DNA of 6,862 bases from Actinomycetes bacterium (lineage in GTDB: Bacteria > Actinomycetota > Actinomycetes > Streptosporangiales > Streptosporangiaceae), in contig JAFACJ010000896.1 of the NCBI GenBank assembly GCA_023425615.1, forward strand, positions 1 to 6,862, read 5' to 3'. The translations under genes and the position numbers were made by a program. Below the pieces are notes generated by a model. That model was given only the letters and a program-made list of their open reading frames with translations, did not search any database and was not told the DNA's origin. This document shows, piece by piece, positions 1 to 6,369 of the stretch (position 1 is the stretch's first letter; every line of letters starts with the position of its first letter).

Positions 1-464
1 CCCTCAAGGTCCTGCGCCGCATCCGTATGGACCTGGAGAAATGGGACGCCGCCGACGAGGGCGCCAAGGAGTTCTCCATCGGCCGCACGCTCGCGTCCGG
101 CGCCCCCCTCACCGGCCGCGCCGAGCACGACGAACCCGACTTCGCCGCGCTCGACACCGCCGGCTTCCCCGTCATCGACGACGCCGCCCACATCCGCCTC
201 GCCCGCGTCCAGGACCCCGCTCTGCGGATGCTCCGCCGCGGCTACAACTACGACGAGGCACCCGGATCCGACGGCGTCACCGACTCCGGCCTGCTCTTCG
301 CCTCCTACCAGGCCGACATCGAACGGCAGTTCGTCCCCGTCCAGAGGAACCTCGCGAAGTCCGACCTCCTCAACGCCTGGACCACCCCCATCGGATCCGC
401 CGTCTTCGCCCTCCCGCCCGGCTGCGACGACGGCGGCTGGATCGGCCAGACCCTCCTCGCCTGA
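1..464 (+). CDS. DyP-type (dye-decolorizing) heme peroxidase, C-terminal part, 5'-truncated
   Basis: This is the last 153 codons of a heme peroxidase of the DyP/EfeB superfamily. The reading frame is open from base 3 through the window edge, so the true start lies outside. The proximal heme-ligand motif AHIRLA is visible, with its His codon at 189-191. It is followed 15 residues later by the first Arg of LRRGYNYD (234-236), which matches the distal Arg of EfeB-type enzymes. The family-typical tail follows: a GLLFASYQ segment, ERQFVPVQ, and a WTTPIGSAVFALPPG block. The Asp of the GxxDG motif and any Tat signal would be upstream and cannot be checked. The family oxidises dyes or heme-type substrates with H2O2, and EfeB homologues work with iron-uptake genes; which applies here is unknown. 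The gene ends just before a hairpin and converges on the ABC operon. Confidence 0.92.
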   Translation, partial: LKVLRRIRMDLEKWDAADEGAKEFSIGRTLASGAPLTGRAEHDEPDFAALDTAGFPVIDDAAHIRLARVQDPALRMLRRGYNYDEAPGSDGVTDSGLLFASYQADIERQFVPVQRNLAKSDLLNAWTTPIGSAVFALPPGCDDGGWIGQTLLA

Positions 465-467
465 GAA

Positions 468-509
468 CCCGCCCCGGCCCCCCTCCGGAGAACGACCGCC
501 GGGCGGGGC
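468..509. terminator. Hairpin between convergent genes, possible bidirectional terminator
   Basis: A GC-rich inverted repeat fills almost the whole 46-bp gap between the two converging stop codons. The left arm CCCGCCCCGGC (468-478) pairs with GCCGGGCGGGGC (498-509), giving about 10 bp with one bulged base and a loop of about 19 nt. There is no U-tract on either strand, as is common in actinomycetes. The function is inferred from position. Confidence 0.45.
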
Positions 510-510
510 T

Positions 511-2329
511 TCAGCGGACATCGGCGCCTACGCGGCCCGCGTGCAGTGCCGCGTAGGCGCCTCCGGCGGCGAGGAGGTCCTCGTGGCGGCCCTGTTCCAC
601 GATCGCGCCGTGGTCCATGACCAAGATGAGGTCGGCGTCGCGGATGGTGGACAGGCGGTGGGCGATGACGAAGCTGGTCCTGCCCTTGCGCAGGGAGCGC
701 GTCGCCTCCTGGACGAGCATCTCGGTGCGGGTGTCGACCGAGCTCGTCGCCTCGTCGAGGATGAGGATCGCGGGGTCGGCGATGAAGGCCCTGGCGATGG
801 TCAGGAGCTGGCGCTCGCCGGCGCTGAGGGTGGAGGCGTCCTCGTCGAGGACGGTGTCGTAGCCGTCGGGCAGGGTGCGCACGAAGTGGTCGACGTGGGT
901 GGCGCGGGCCGCCGCCACGACCTGTTCGCGGGTCGCGCCCGCCTTGCCGTAGGCGATGTTGTCGGCGATGGTCCCCCCGAACAGCCACGTGTCCTGGAGG
1001 ACCATCCCGGTCCTGGCGCGCAGGTCACCGCGGGTCATCGCGGTCAGTTCGACGCCGTCGAGGGTGATCCGGCCTCCTGACACCTCGTAGAACCGCATGA
1101 GCAGATTGACCAGGGTGGTCTTCCCCGCGCCGGTCGGCCCGACGATGGCGACCGTCTGGCCGGGTGCGACGGACAGCGACAGATCCTCGATCAGCGGGGC
1201 GTCGGGGGTGTAGCCGAAGGTCACCCGCTCGAACTCCACGCGTCCCGTCACCTTCGCCGGACGCATCGGATCCGCCGGGTCGGGTGCCTGCTCCGGGGCG
1301 TCGAGCAGGGCGAACACCCGCTCGGCCGAGGCGAGTCCGGACTGCAGGATGCCGAGCAGCCCCCCCGCCTGGTTGACCGACTGGGTGACCTGCTGCGAGT
1401 ACTGGAGGAGCGCCTGCACGTCGCCGAGCGACACCGCGCCCGCCGCCACCCGCAGCCCGCCGACCACCGCGACGAGCAGGTAGTTGACATTGCCGAGGAA
1501 CATCATCGCGGGCCGGATGAGCCCGGAGACGAACTGCGCGGAGAGACTCGACCTGTAGAGGCTCTCGTTGTGCTCATCGAAGACCTCGATCGCCTCCTCC
1601 CGGCGGCCGAGCACCCTGACGAGCGCGTGCCCGGTGATCATCTCCTCGACGTGGGCGTTCAGCCGGCCGGTGGTTCCCCACTGGGCGAGGAACTGCGGCT
1701 CAGAGCGCCGCGCGATCCGCCTGGTGGCCAGGACCGACAGCGGGAGCGTCGCGAGCGCGACCAGCGTGAGCAGCGGGGAGACGGTGAACATCATGATCAG
1801 GACGGTGGTGAAGGTGAGCACCCCGTAGAGCAACTGGCTCAGGGTCTGCTGGAGCGACTGGCCGAGGTTGTCGAGGTCGTTGGTGACCCTGCTGAGCAGG
1901 TCGCCGCGCGGCTGCCGGTCGAAGTGGCCGAGGGGCAGCGCGGAGAGCTTGGCCTGTGCGCGGGCGCGGAGCCGGAACATCGCCCGCTGCACCACCACCC
2001 TGGAGCAGCAGGAACGCCGTGGCCGCCGCGTAGAGGGCGAGTGCCAGCAGCAGTGTGCGGCCGAGGGCACCGAAGTCCATCTCCGCGCCGCCCGACCCCT
2101 GGACGATGAGATCGGTCGCGTGCCCGAGGACGCGGGGGCCCAGGGCCATGAGCAGGACGCCGGCGAGGGTGGACGCCACCGAGCCCGCGAGCGGGACGCG
2201 CTCGTGGCGCAGGATCCCCGGCAGGCGCCTGGCGGTGGCGGCGGCGTCGCGTGACCCTTCCAGGGCCGGTCCGTTGACGAAAGCGGCGGGGCCGCCGCGG
2301 AAGCGGGGTCCGGTCGTCTTCTCGCTCAT
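511..2329 (-). pseudogene. ABC exporter half-transporter with canonical ATPase site, frameshifted near 1999 (second gene of heterodimer)
   Basis: This would be a membrane-spanning half (TMD-NBD) of a heterodimeric exporter. The ATG at 2329 has an SD (AGGAGG, 7-nt spacing) and overlaps the previous stop as ATGA. The first 110 codons (2329-2000) encode an N-terminal tail, TM1 (about residues 47-68) and most of TM2, ending LLLQ. The frame then shifts: the rest of the protein, from VVVQRAMFRLR on, is read from 1998, one base out of register, for 495 codons to 514. That second part has FDRQPRGDLLSRVTND, Walker A GPTGAGKTT (1114-1140), Q-loop VLQD (Gln codon 994-996), signature LSAGERQ (808-828), Walker B ILILDE with the catalytic Glu codon at 751-753, and H-loop IAHR (His codon 658-660). 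Both halves together are near full length (about 605 aa). Without correction, translation runs into a junk frame ending at 1700 (about 210 aa). A sequencing error is possible, but the missing residues argue for a real deletion. Confidence 0.85.
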
Positions 2330-4062
2330 GCCGCTGCCTCCTGCTCGGTCATCTGGGACAGGACGATCTCGCGGTAGACGGAGCTCTCGCACAGGAGCGT
2401 CTCGTGGGTGCCCGAGGCGGCGATCCCGCCGTCGTCGAGGACGACGATGAGGTCGGCGTCCCGGATGGTGCCGATCCGCTGGGCGACGACCAGCACGGTG
2501 GCGCCGGCCGTCTCGACCGCGAGCGCCGCGCGCAGCGCCGCGTCCGTCGCGTGGTCGAGGGCGGAGAAGGAGTCGTCGAAGAGGTAGATCTCGGGCCTGC
2601 GGACCAGGGTCCTGGCGATGGCCAGGCGCTGCCGCTGGCCGCCCGAGACATTGGCGCCGCCCTGGGCGATCTCGCTGTCGAGCCCGTCCGGCATGGCGAG
2701 GACGAAGTCCGCGGCCTGGGCGACCTCCAGCGCGTGCCAGAGTTCGGCGTCCGTCGCCTCGGGCCGTCCGTAGCGGAGGTTCGAGGCGATCGTGCCCGCG
2801 AACAGGTACGGCTTCTGCGGCACGTGGCCGACCACCGCCGAGAGCTTGCCGGGCGCCAGTTCCCTGACGTCGATCCCGTCGACCCTGACGGTGCCGGAGG
2901 TGGTGTCGAACAGCCGGGGCACCAGGTCGAGCAGTGTCGTCTTGCCGCTGCCCGTCCCGCCGACCACCCCGACGGTCTGGCCGGGGCGGACCGTCAGCGT
3001 GATGCCGCGCAGCACCGGCTGCTCGGCTCCGGGGTAGCCGAAGGTGACGTCGTCGAACTCGACGGTGCCGGTGGAGGGCGTCTCCCGGACGCCGCGGACG
3101 GGCGGCAGGACGCTGCTCTCCGCCGCCATGACCTCCTCGATCCGCTCGGCGCAGACCTCGGCCCTGGGCATCATCAGGAAGGTGAAGATCGCCAGCATGA
3201 CGGTCATCAGGGTCATCGTCAGATAGCTGATGAAGGCCATCACCCCGCCGACCTGGAGCGAGCCGCCGTCCACCAGGTGGCCGCCGAACCAGAGCACCGC
3301 GACGCCCGACGCGTTCGACAGCAGCGCCACCAGCGGGAACATCGACGACATCAGGAACCCGACGCCCACCGAGACCGACAGCAGCCGCCCGTTGGTCTCG
3401 GCGAACCTGCCGCGCTCGGCGTCCTCGCGCACGAACGCCCGCACGACCCGCACTCCGGTGATCTGCTCCCTGAGCATCCGGGTGACGGTGTCGAGATGGT
3501 CCTGGAGTTCGCGGAAGCGCGGCCGCATCAGGCCGATGACCGTGCCGAAGATCAGCGCCAGGACCGGCAGGGCCAGCAGCAGCACCCCCGACAGCGGGAC
3601 GCTCTCCCTGAGCGCCATCACGGTGCCGCCCACGCACATGATCGGCGCCATGAGCATCATGGTCAGGCCCATCAGCACCGCCATCTGCACCTGCTGGACG
3701 TCGTTGGTGGTCCGGGTGATCAGGGAGGCCGCGCCGAAGCCGTCCAGTTCGCGGGAGGAGAAGTCGAGGATCCGGGTGAAGAGCCCCCGGCGCAGGTCGC
3801 GGCCGACGGCCATGGCCACCCGCGCGCCCACCAGGACGGCGGCCGCCGTCGCGCCGAACTGGACGAGCGAGACGGCGAGCATCACCCCGCCCAGCCGAAG
3901 GACGTGGCCGGTGTCCCCGGGGATGACTCCCTCATCGACGATGTCGGCGTTGAGCGCGGGAAGGCCCAGCATCCCGAGGGCGGAGACGGCCTGGAGCAGG
4001 AGGAGCACGAGCAGGGCGTTGCGGTGGGGGCGCAGATGCCTGCGCAGGAGCCGGATCAGCAC
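2326..4062 (-). CDS. ABC exporter half-transporter with degenerate ATP site (TM287-like subunit)
   Basis: This is a 578-aa fused TMD-NBD subunit of an ABC exporter in the plasma membrane, expected to work as a heterodimer with the next gene. Start is GTG at 4062 with SD GAAGGAGG four bases upstream. Hydrophobic segments lie near residues 16-38, 56-82, 130-152, 158-178, 240-262 and 272-297. The NBD has Walker A GGTGSGKTT (368-376), Q-loop VPQK (Gln416), signature VSGGQRQ (472-478) and Walker B IYLFDD. The catalytic Glu is replaced by Asp497 (codon 2572-2574), and the H-loop His by Gln528 in VVAQRIGT (codon 2479-2481). Both substitutions are the known hallmark of the degenerate site in TM287/288-type heterodimers. 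This subunit therefore supplies the good signature motif but needs its partner for hydrolysis. Substrate is unknown; drugs or lipids are typical of the family. Transcription probably starts at the MerR-type promoter just upstream. Confidence 0.95.
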   Translation of the reverse strand: MLIRLLRRHLRPHRNALLVLLLLQAVSALGMLGLPALNADIVDEGVIPGDTGHVLRLGGVMLAVSLVQFGATAAAVLVGARVAMAVGRDLRRGLFTRILDFSSRELDGFGAASLITRTTNDVQQVQMAVLMGLTMMLMAPIMCVGGTVMALRESVPLSGVLLLALPVLALIFGTVIGLMRPRFRELQDHLDTVTRMLREQITGVRVVRAFVREDAERGRFAETNGRLLSVSVGVGFLMSSMFPLVALLSNASGVAVLWFGGHLVDGGSLQVGGVMAFISYLTMTLMTVMLAIFTFLMMPRAEVCAERIEEVMAAESSVLPPVRGVRETPSTGTVEFDDVTFGYPGAEQPVLRGITLTVRPGQTVGVVGGTGSGKTTLLDLVPRLFDTTSGTVRVDGIDVRELAPGKLSAVVGHVPQKPYLFAGTIASNLRYGRPEATDAELWHALEVAQAADFVLAMPDGLDSEIAQGGANVSGGQRQRLAIARTLVRRPEIYLFDDSFSALDHATDAALRAALAVETAGATVLVVAQRIGTIRDADLIVVLDDGGIAASGTHETLLCESSVYREIVLSQMTEQEAAA

Positions 4063-4097
4063 GGGGCCTCCTTCGGACGGTGATCGTCGGAGGCCCC
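4063..4097 (-). promoter_or_regulatory. 5'-leader hairpin that buries the SD of the ABC operon
   Basis: In the transcript, GGGGCCUCC (4097-4089) pairs perfectly with GGAGGCCCC (4071-4063), and the second arm contains the SD and abuts the GTG start. The region between them adds a 4-bp stem, GACG (4088-4085) with CGUC (4079-4076), around an AUCAC loop. The predicted start of transcription (about 4091) lies inside the left arm. The hairpin would then form fully only in RNA entering from the NUDIX gene. Pairing is seen directly; the regulatory role is inferred. It could also act as a terminator for the NUDIX gene, though no U-tract follows. Confidence 0.6.
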
Positions 4098-4128
4098 AGA
4101 GTGCAACTTGAAGTGAACTTCAAGTCAA
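4098..4128 (-). promoter_or_regulatory. MerR-type promoter and operator for the ABC operon
   Basis: Read on the minus strand, a -35 element TTGACT (4128-4123) and a -10 element CACTCT (4103-4098) are separated by 19 bp. That over-long spacing is typical of MerR-family-activated promoters. The spacer holds a perfect 20-bp palindrome (4106-4125): two 9-bp arms, ACTTGAAGT and ACTTCAAGT on the plus strand, around 2 bp. Its core AAGT-TC-ACTT starts 2 bp after the -35, the same register I recall for the E. coli soxS SoxR box. The arms differ from the SoxR consensus, so another MerR-family member is more likely. No regulator gene is in the window. The -35 starts 5 bp after the NUDIX stop codon. Confidence 0.72.
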
Positions 4129-4132
4129 GGCG

Positions 4133-4747
4133 TCAGCGGCGGGTCCAGGAGGGCTGGAGGAGGTCGGCGACGCGGACGTCGCGGCCGAGGAGCACCACCT
4201 CGCGGAACTGCCAGAGCATCGCCCCGGTCGGCGCGTGGATCGTCATGCCGGGTCCCAGCCGCATCTGGAGCAGGCGGCCGCCGTCCGGGCCGTCCACCCA
4301 GTGCACGACGCCGTCGTCCGCGAGCCTGCGCAACGGCACGTGGTGGACGGACTTCACCTCCCGGGGGTCGGGCGCCGGCTCTCCCGCGCCCTCGGCGACC
4401 GCGACCACCGGTGTGATCGCGAACCCGGAGGCGGCGGGGAAGTCGTCGAGCATCCCGAGCACCTGCGAGGCCACCACCTCCAGGCCGAGTTCCTCCCGCA
4501 ACTCCCGCAGCGCCGTCTCCTGGGGAGTCTCCCCCGGCTCGGCACGTCCGCCGGGCAGCGCCCACTGCCCCGCGTTGCGCCCACGGTCGGCCCTGCGGAT
4601 CACCGGTACGCCGAGTTCGCCGTCCCGTTCGGTCACGCACAGCACCACCGCCGCGCGACGCACTCCTGCCGCCTCTTGGAGCGCGGCCCGTCCGAACCCG
4701 GCCAGCCGCGGGGCCGCCGTCTCCCGGAATCCCGCCCAGTCCGCCAT
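4133..4747 (-). CDS. NUDIX hydrolase (distantly CoA-pyrophosphatase-like)
   Basis: This is a soluble 204-aa enzyme expected to cleave a nucleoside diphosphate linked to another group, with Mg2+ or Mn2+. A complete NUDIX box (GX5EX7REUXEEXGU) spans residues 67-89: GRAEPGE, seven residues, then RELREELGL, with metal-ligand glutamates at 82, 85 and 86. The preceding RRADRGRNAGQWALPGG resembles the region before the box in CoA-pyrophosphatase-like NUDIX proteins, but substrate cannot be assigned. I chose the ATG at 4747 (MADW...) because MADWAGF looks like a natural N-terminus and its ATG overlaps the stop of a short upstream frame (TGATG). An in-frame ATG at 4762 (MRVPLMADW..., 209 aa) is equally possible, as neither start has a convincing SD. 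Its stop is 70 bp from the ABC start on the same strand, so read-through into the ABC genes is likely unless the hairpin blocks it. Confidence 0.92.
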   Translation of the reverse strand: MADWAGFRETAAPRLAGFGRAALQEAAGVRRAAVVLCVTERDGELGVPVIRRADRGRNAGQWALPGGRAEPGETPQETALRELREELGLEVVASQVLGMLDDFPAASGFAITPVVAVAEGAGEPAPDPREVKSVHHVPLRRLADDGVVHWVDGPDGGRLLQMRLGPGMTIHAPTGAMLWQFREVVLLGRDVRVADLLQPSWTRR

Positions 4748-4815
4748 CAGAGGCACCCGCATCCGGTGAAGGACATGTCCACAGTGGGCCCTTCGCTCAG
4801 CGGGGCCTTCCGCAC
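4747..4815 (-). other. Possible short upstream ORF overlapping the NUDIX start
   Basis: A GTG-initiated frame of 22 codons, or 9 codons from the ATG at 4776, ends in the residues MSFTGCGCL. Its TGA overlaps the NUDIX ATG as TGATG, a usual sign of translational coupling. Ribosome-binding sequence is weak (an AAGGCGG stretch about 8 nt before the GTG). The two closely spaced Cys codons next to the stop are unusual. This may be chance in GC-rich DNA; no function is claimed. Confidence 0.2.
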
Positions 4816-4875
4816 GCCCCGGTCCGCCTTCGGCCGCCGGCTCCCTCTTGACGCCGTCCGCCCGCAGCGCCCGAT

Positions 4876-4916
4876 GGTACCGGCTCGCCCGTAAGGCGCC
4901 GACGCCGGTACCGGCG
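4876..4916. repeat. Two GGTACCGGC repeats, the second within a 14-bp palindrome
   Basis: GGTACCGGC occurs at 4876-4884 and again at 4907-4915, exactly 31 bp apart (about three helical turns). The second copy lies in the perfect palindrome CGCCGGTACCGGCG (4903-4916). Position between divergent genes would suit an operator for a dimeric regulator, but no regulator is identified. Confidence 0.4.
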
Positions 4917-4976
4917 ATGCGGTGGAGTGCCTGCTCGGGCGGTGAGCGCGCGAAATGACCGCGACGACCTGTTCGC

Positions 4977-5005
4977 TTGTTCGCGCCCCGCGTGTGATCG
5001 AGAAT
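4977..5005 (+). promoter_or_regulatory. Candidate promoter for the HtaA-like gene
   Basis: TTGTTC (4977-4982) and GAGAAT (5000-5005) are separated by 17 bp, a reasonable fit to a housekeeping actinobacterial promoter, although the -10 is not ideal. It would give a leader of about 80 nt. The assignment rests only on this weak match. Confidence 0.3.
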
Positions 5006-5091
5006 GGCGGCGTGTCCGCGTCGTCCCTCACGGACGCCGGCACCCGCAAAGCCTTATGGGCTGCACGATATTCCTTCATCGAGGAGAAGAC

Positions 5092-5532
5092 ATGAGCGAG
5101 CACGCGGCCTCCGGAAAGCTGGTCTGGGGCGTGAAGGCGAGCTTCCGCGAATACGTCCGGCACGCCGAGGGCCAGATCCGGCTGGAAGGCGGGGCCGAGC
5201 AGGTCGACGATGTCTTCGCGTTCGCACCGGCCGGTGAGGAGCTGAAGTTCACGGGCGCGGTGCACTTCGACGCGCACGGCGGCATGCTCAAGGTCGCCGT
5301 CATCGACCCGTGGATCGAACTCGAACCGGACGGCTCGGCGTCCCTCACGGTCGCCGACCCCCAACGCGACCGCCGCGTCAAGGTCGCCGACCTCGGGGAG
5401 ATCAGCCCGGCCGGGGAGGGGACGGCGCAGGCGCCGGCGTTCCTCACGATGGACGGGGTGTGGCTGCTCGGCAACGTCTACGCTCCGCGTGCCGAGATCG
5501 ACCCGGTCGTCTTCCCCTGGAAGGGTGAATGA
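5092..5532 (+). CDS. Small HtaA-domain protein (heme-binding family), no signal peptide
   Basis: This 146-aa protein is essentially one HtaA domain, the module that binds heme in corynebacterial HtaA/HtaB surface proteins. Family-like features are the opening LVWGVKASFREYV (residues 10-22), the GAVHFDAHGGML segment (55-66) followed by VIDPWIEL (70-77), and the late LLGNVYAPRAEIDP block (125-138). Tyr21, His62 and Tyr130 are the candidates for the Tyr/His/Tyr heme-contact residues known in the family. ATG at 5092 is chosen because GAGGAG lies 5 nt upstream; the in-frame upstream extension is not protein-like. There is no signal peptide, membrane anchor or LPXTG motif, so it should be cytosolic, unlike the corynebacterial proteins. 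The gene is a single transcription unit, divergent from NUDIX and convergent with the enoyl-CoA hydratase. A heme-trafficking or storage role is inference. Confidence 0.82.
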   Translation: MSEHAASGKLVWGVKASFREYVRHAEGQIRLEGGAEQVDDVFAFAPAGEELKFTGAVHFDAHGGMLKVAVIDPWIELEPDGSASLTVADPQRDRRVKVADLGEISPAGEGTAQAPAFLTMDGVWLLGNVYAPRAEIDPVVFPWKGE

Positions 5533-5552
5533 CCCCTCATGACGGCCCGTGA

Positions 5553-5583
5553 GGATGGGCGCCCGCACCGCGGACGCCCATCC
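5553..5583. terminator. Strong bidirectional hairpin terminator
   Basis: GGATGGGCG (5553-5561) pairs perfectly with CGCCCATCC (5575-5583). Inside, CCGC (5563-5566) pairs with GCGG (5570-5573) around an ACC loop after one C/A mismatch, giving 13 bp in all. It sits midway between the converging HtaA-like and enoyl-CoA hydratase stop codons. No U-tract follows on either strand, as often in actinomycetes. Confidence 0.75.
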
Positions 5584-5604
5584 CCGTGACCGCGTCCGGA
5601 CCGA

Positions 5605-6369
5605 TCAGCGCCTGGTCCACACGGGCGCGCGCTTCTCGGCGAAGGCGCGTGCCCCCTCCCGGGCGTCGGCCGAGCGGAAGACATGGGCGGTCAGCGTGGT
5701 CTGGAGGTCGTAGGACTCGGCCCGTGACCAGTCCGGTGACTGGAGGACCACCTGTTTGACGGCCTCCACCGCCAGGGGCGCGTTGGCGGCCACCTCACGG
5801 GCCAGCTCCAGAGCGGCTTCCAGGGCCGTGCCCTCGGGTACCAGGTGGTTCACGAAACCGAAGTGGTGCGCGCGTTCGGCCGAGATCATGTTGCCGGTCA
5901 GCAGCAGTTCCATGGCGACGTGGTAGGGGAGGCGCTGATGGAGCCTGAGAGCGCCGCCGCCGGTGGGGACGAGGCCGCGCTTGGGTTCGGGCAGGCCGAA
6001 CTTCGCCGTCTCGGACGCCACGATGACATCGCACGCCAGGGCGATCTCGCATCCGCCGGCCAGCGCGTACCCCTCGACCGCGGCGATGAGCGGCTTGCGC
6101 GGCGGCGCCTGGACCAGACCGGCGAATCCCCGCCCCTCGACCGAGGGACGGTCTCCCTCCAGGAAGCCGCGCAGGTCCATGCCGGAGCAGAAGCTCCCGC
6201 CCGCTCCCGTGATCACTCCGACGGAGAGATCGTCACGTCCGTCGAGTTCGTCGACCGCCGCCGCCATCGCCCTCGCGGTGGCGCCGTTGATCGCGTTGCG
6301 GACCTCGGGGCGGTTGATGCGCAGGACCGCGACCGGTCCCTCGGTCTCGAAGATCAGTTCATCCGGCAT
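5605..6369 (-). CDS. Enoyl-CoA hydratase/isomerase (crotonase family)
   Basis: This is a complete 254-aa crotonase-fold enzyme, the usual length. It is expected to add water across a 2-enoyl-CoA double bond in the cytosol, as in beta-oxidation or related catabolism. The oxyanion-hole segments are SFCSGMDL (59-66) and GYALAGGCEIALACD (100-114). Glu108 and Glu128 (in FGLPEPKRG) stand 20 residues apart, the same spacing as the two catalytic Glu of rat mitochondrial hydratase (144 and 164). Hydratase activity is therefore credible. The ATG at 6369 has SD GAGGAG with about 5-nt spacing. Its start overlaps the end of the acyl-CoA dehydrogenase gene by 11 bp, which suggests coupled translation and consecutive steps: dehydrogenation, then hydration. 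Acyl substrate cannot be told from the sequence, and isomerase or lyase members share these motifs. Confidence 0.95.
   Translation of the reverse strand: MPDELIFETEGPVAVLRINRPEVRNAINGATARAMAAAVDELDGRDDLSVGVITGAGGSFCSGMDLRGFLEGDRPSVEGRGFAGLVQAPPRKPLIAAVEGYALAGGCEIALACDVIVASETAKFGLPEPKRGLVPTGGGALRLHQRLPYHVAMELLLTGNMISAERAHHFGFVNHLVPEGTALEAALELAREVAANAPLAVEAVKQVVLQSPDWSRAESYDLQTTLTAHVFRSADAREGARAFAEKRAPVWTRR

Larger units (their letters stand above)
4748..5091. other. Divergent intergenic region without a clear gene (about 340 bp)
   Basis: This stretch separates the divergent NUDIX (-) and HtaA-like (+) genes. Long open frames cross it, but their translations are Arg/Ala/Pro-rich and resemble no protein. 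It contains the short upstream ORF at 4747-4815, a 10-bp palindrome GGACATGTCC (4771-4780), a pair of GGTACCGGC repeats (4876-4915), a candidate plus-strand promoter (4977-5005) and the HtaA SD. I saw no tRNA, no riboswitch I recognise and no DtxR/IdeR iron box. Confidence 0.7.

Noticed and set aside
1985..2005. Programmed ribosomal frameshifting at GGTGGTGGTG
   Set aside because: There is no slippery heptamer or rare-codon/stop context, and residues appear to be missing from TM2, so shifting would still give a defective protein.
1511..2070. Treating the second ABC gene as an intact CDS starting at 2070
   Set aside because: The first 24 residues from that start (Cys/Ser/Arg-rich) are out-of-frame sequence over TM2, and TM1 would be missing. 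The true start, with SD and ATGA overlap, is at 2329 in another frame.
1700..3637. A 645-codon minus-strand open frame overlapping both ABC genes
   Set aside because: Only codons 2329-2000 of it are real (the N-terminus of the second ABC gene). The remainder is Arg/Ala/Gly-rich out-of-frame sequence.
2404..4083. A 559-codon open frame on the plus strand, opposite the intact ABC gene
   Set aside because: Its translation is rich in His, Asp, Arg and Gln with no domain, and it mirrors the codon pattern of the true minus-strand gene, whose motifs are unmistakable.
5041..5091. An iron-box (DtxR/IdeR) site upstream of the HtaA-like gene
   Set aside because: AGCC-TTATG-GGCT gives a small inverted repeat, but it does not resemble the TTAGGTTAGSCTAACCTAA-type consensus.
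5535..5554. CCTCA/TGAGG inverted repeat after the HtaA-like stop
   Set aside because: Only 5 bp with a 10-nt loop, and it competes with the much stronger hairpin at 5553-5583.
4747..5568. A 273-codon minus-strand frame across the HtaA-like gene and the intergenic region
   Set aside because: It is antisense to a recognisable HtaA domain and its translation resembles no protein. Only its last codons are considered, as a possible upstream ORF.
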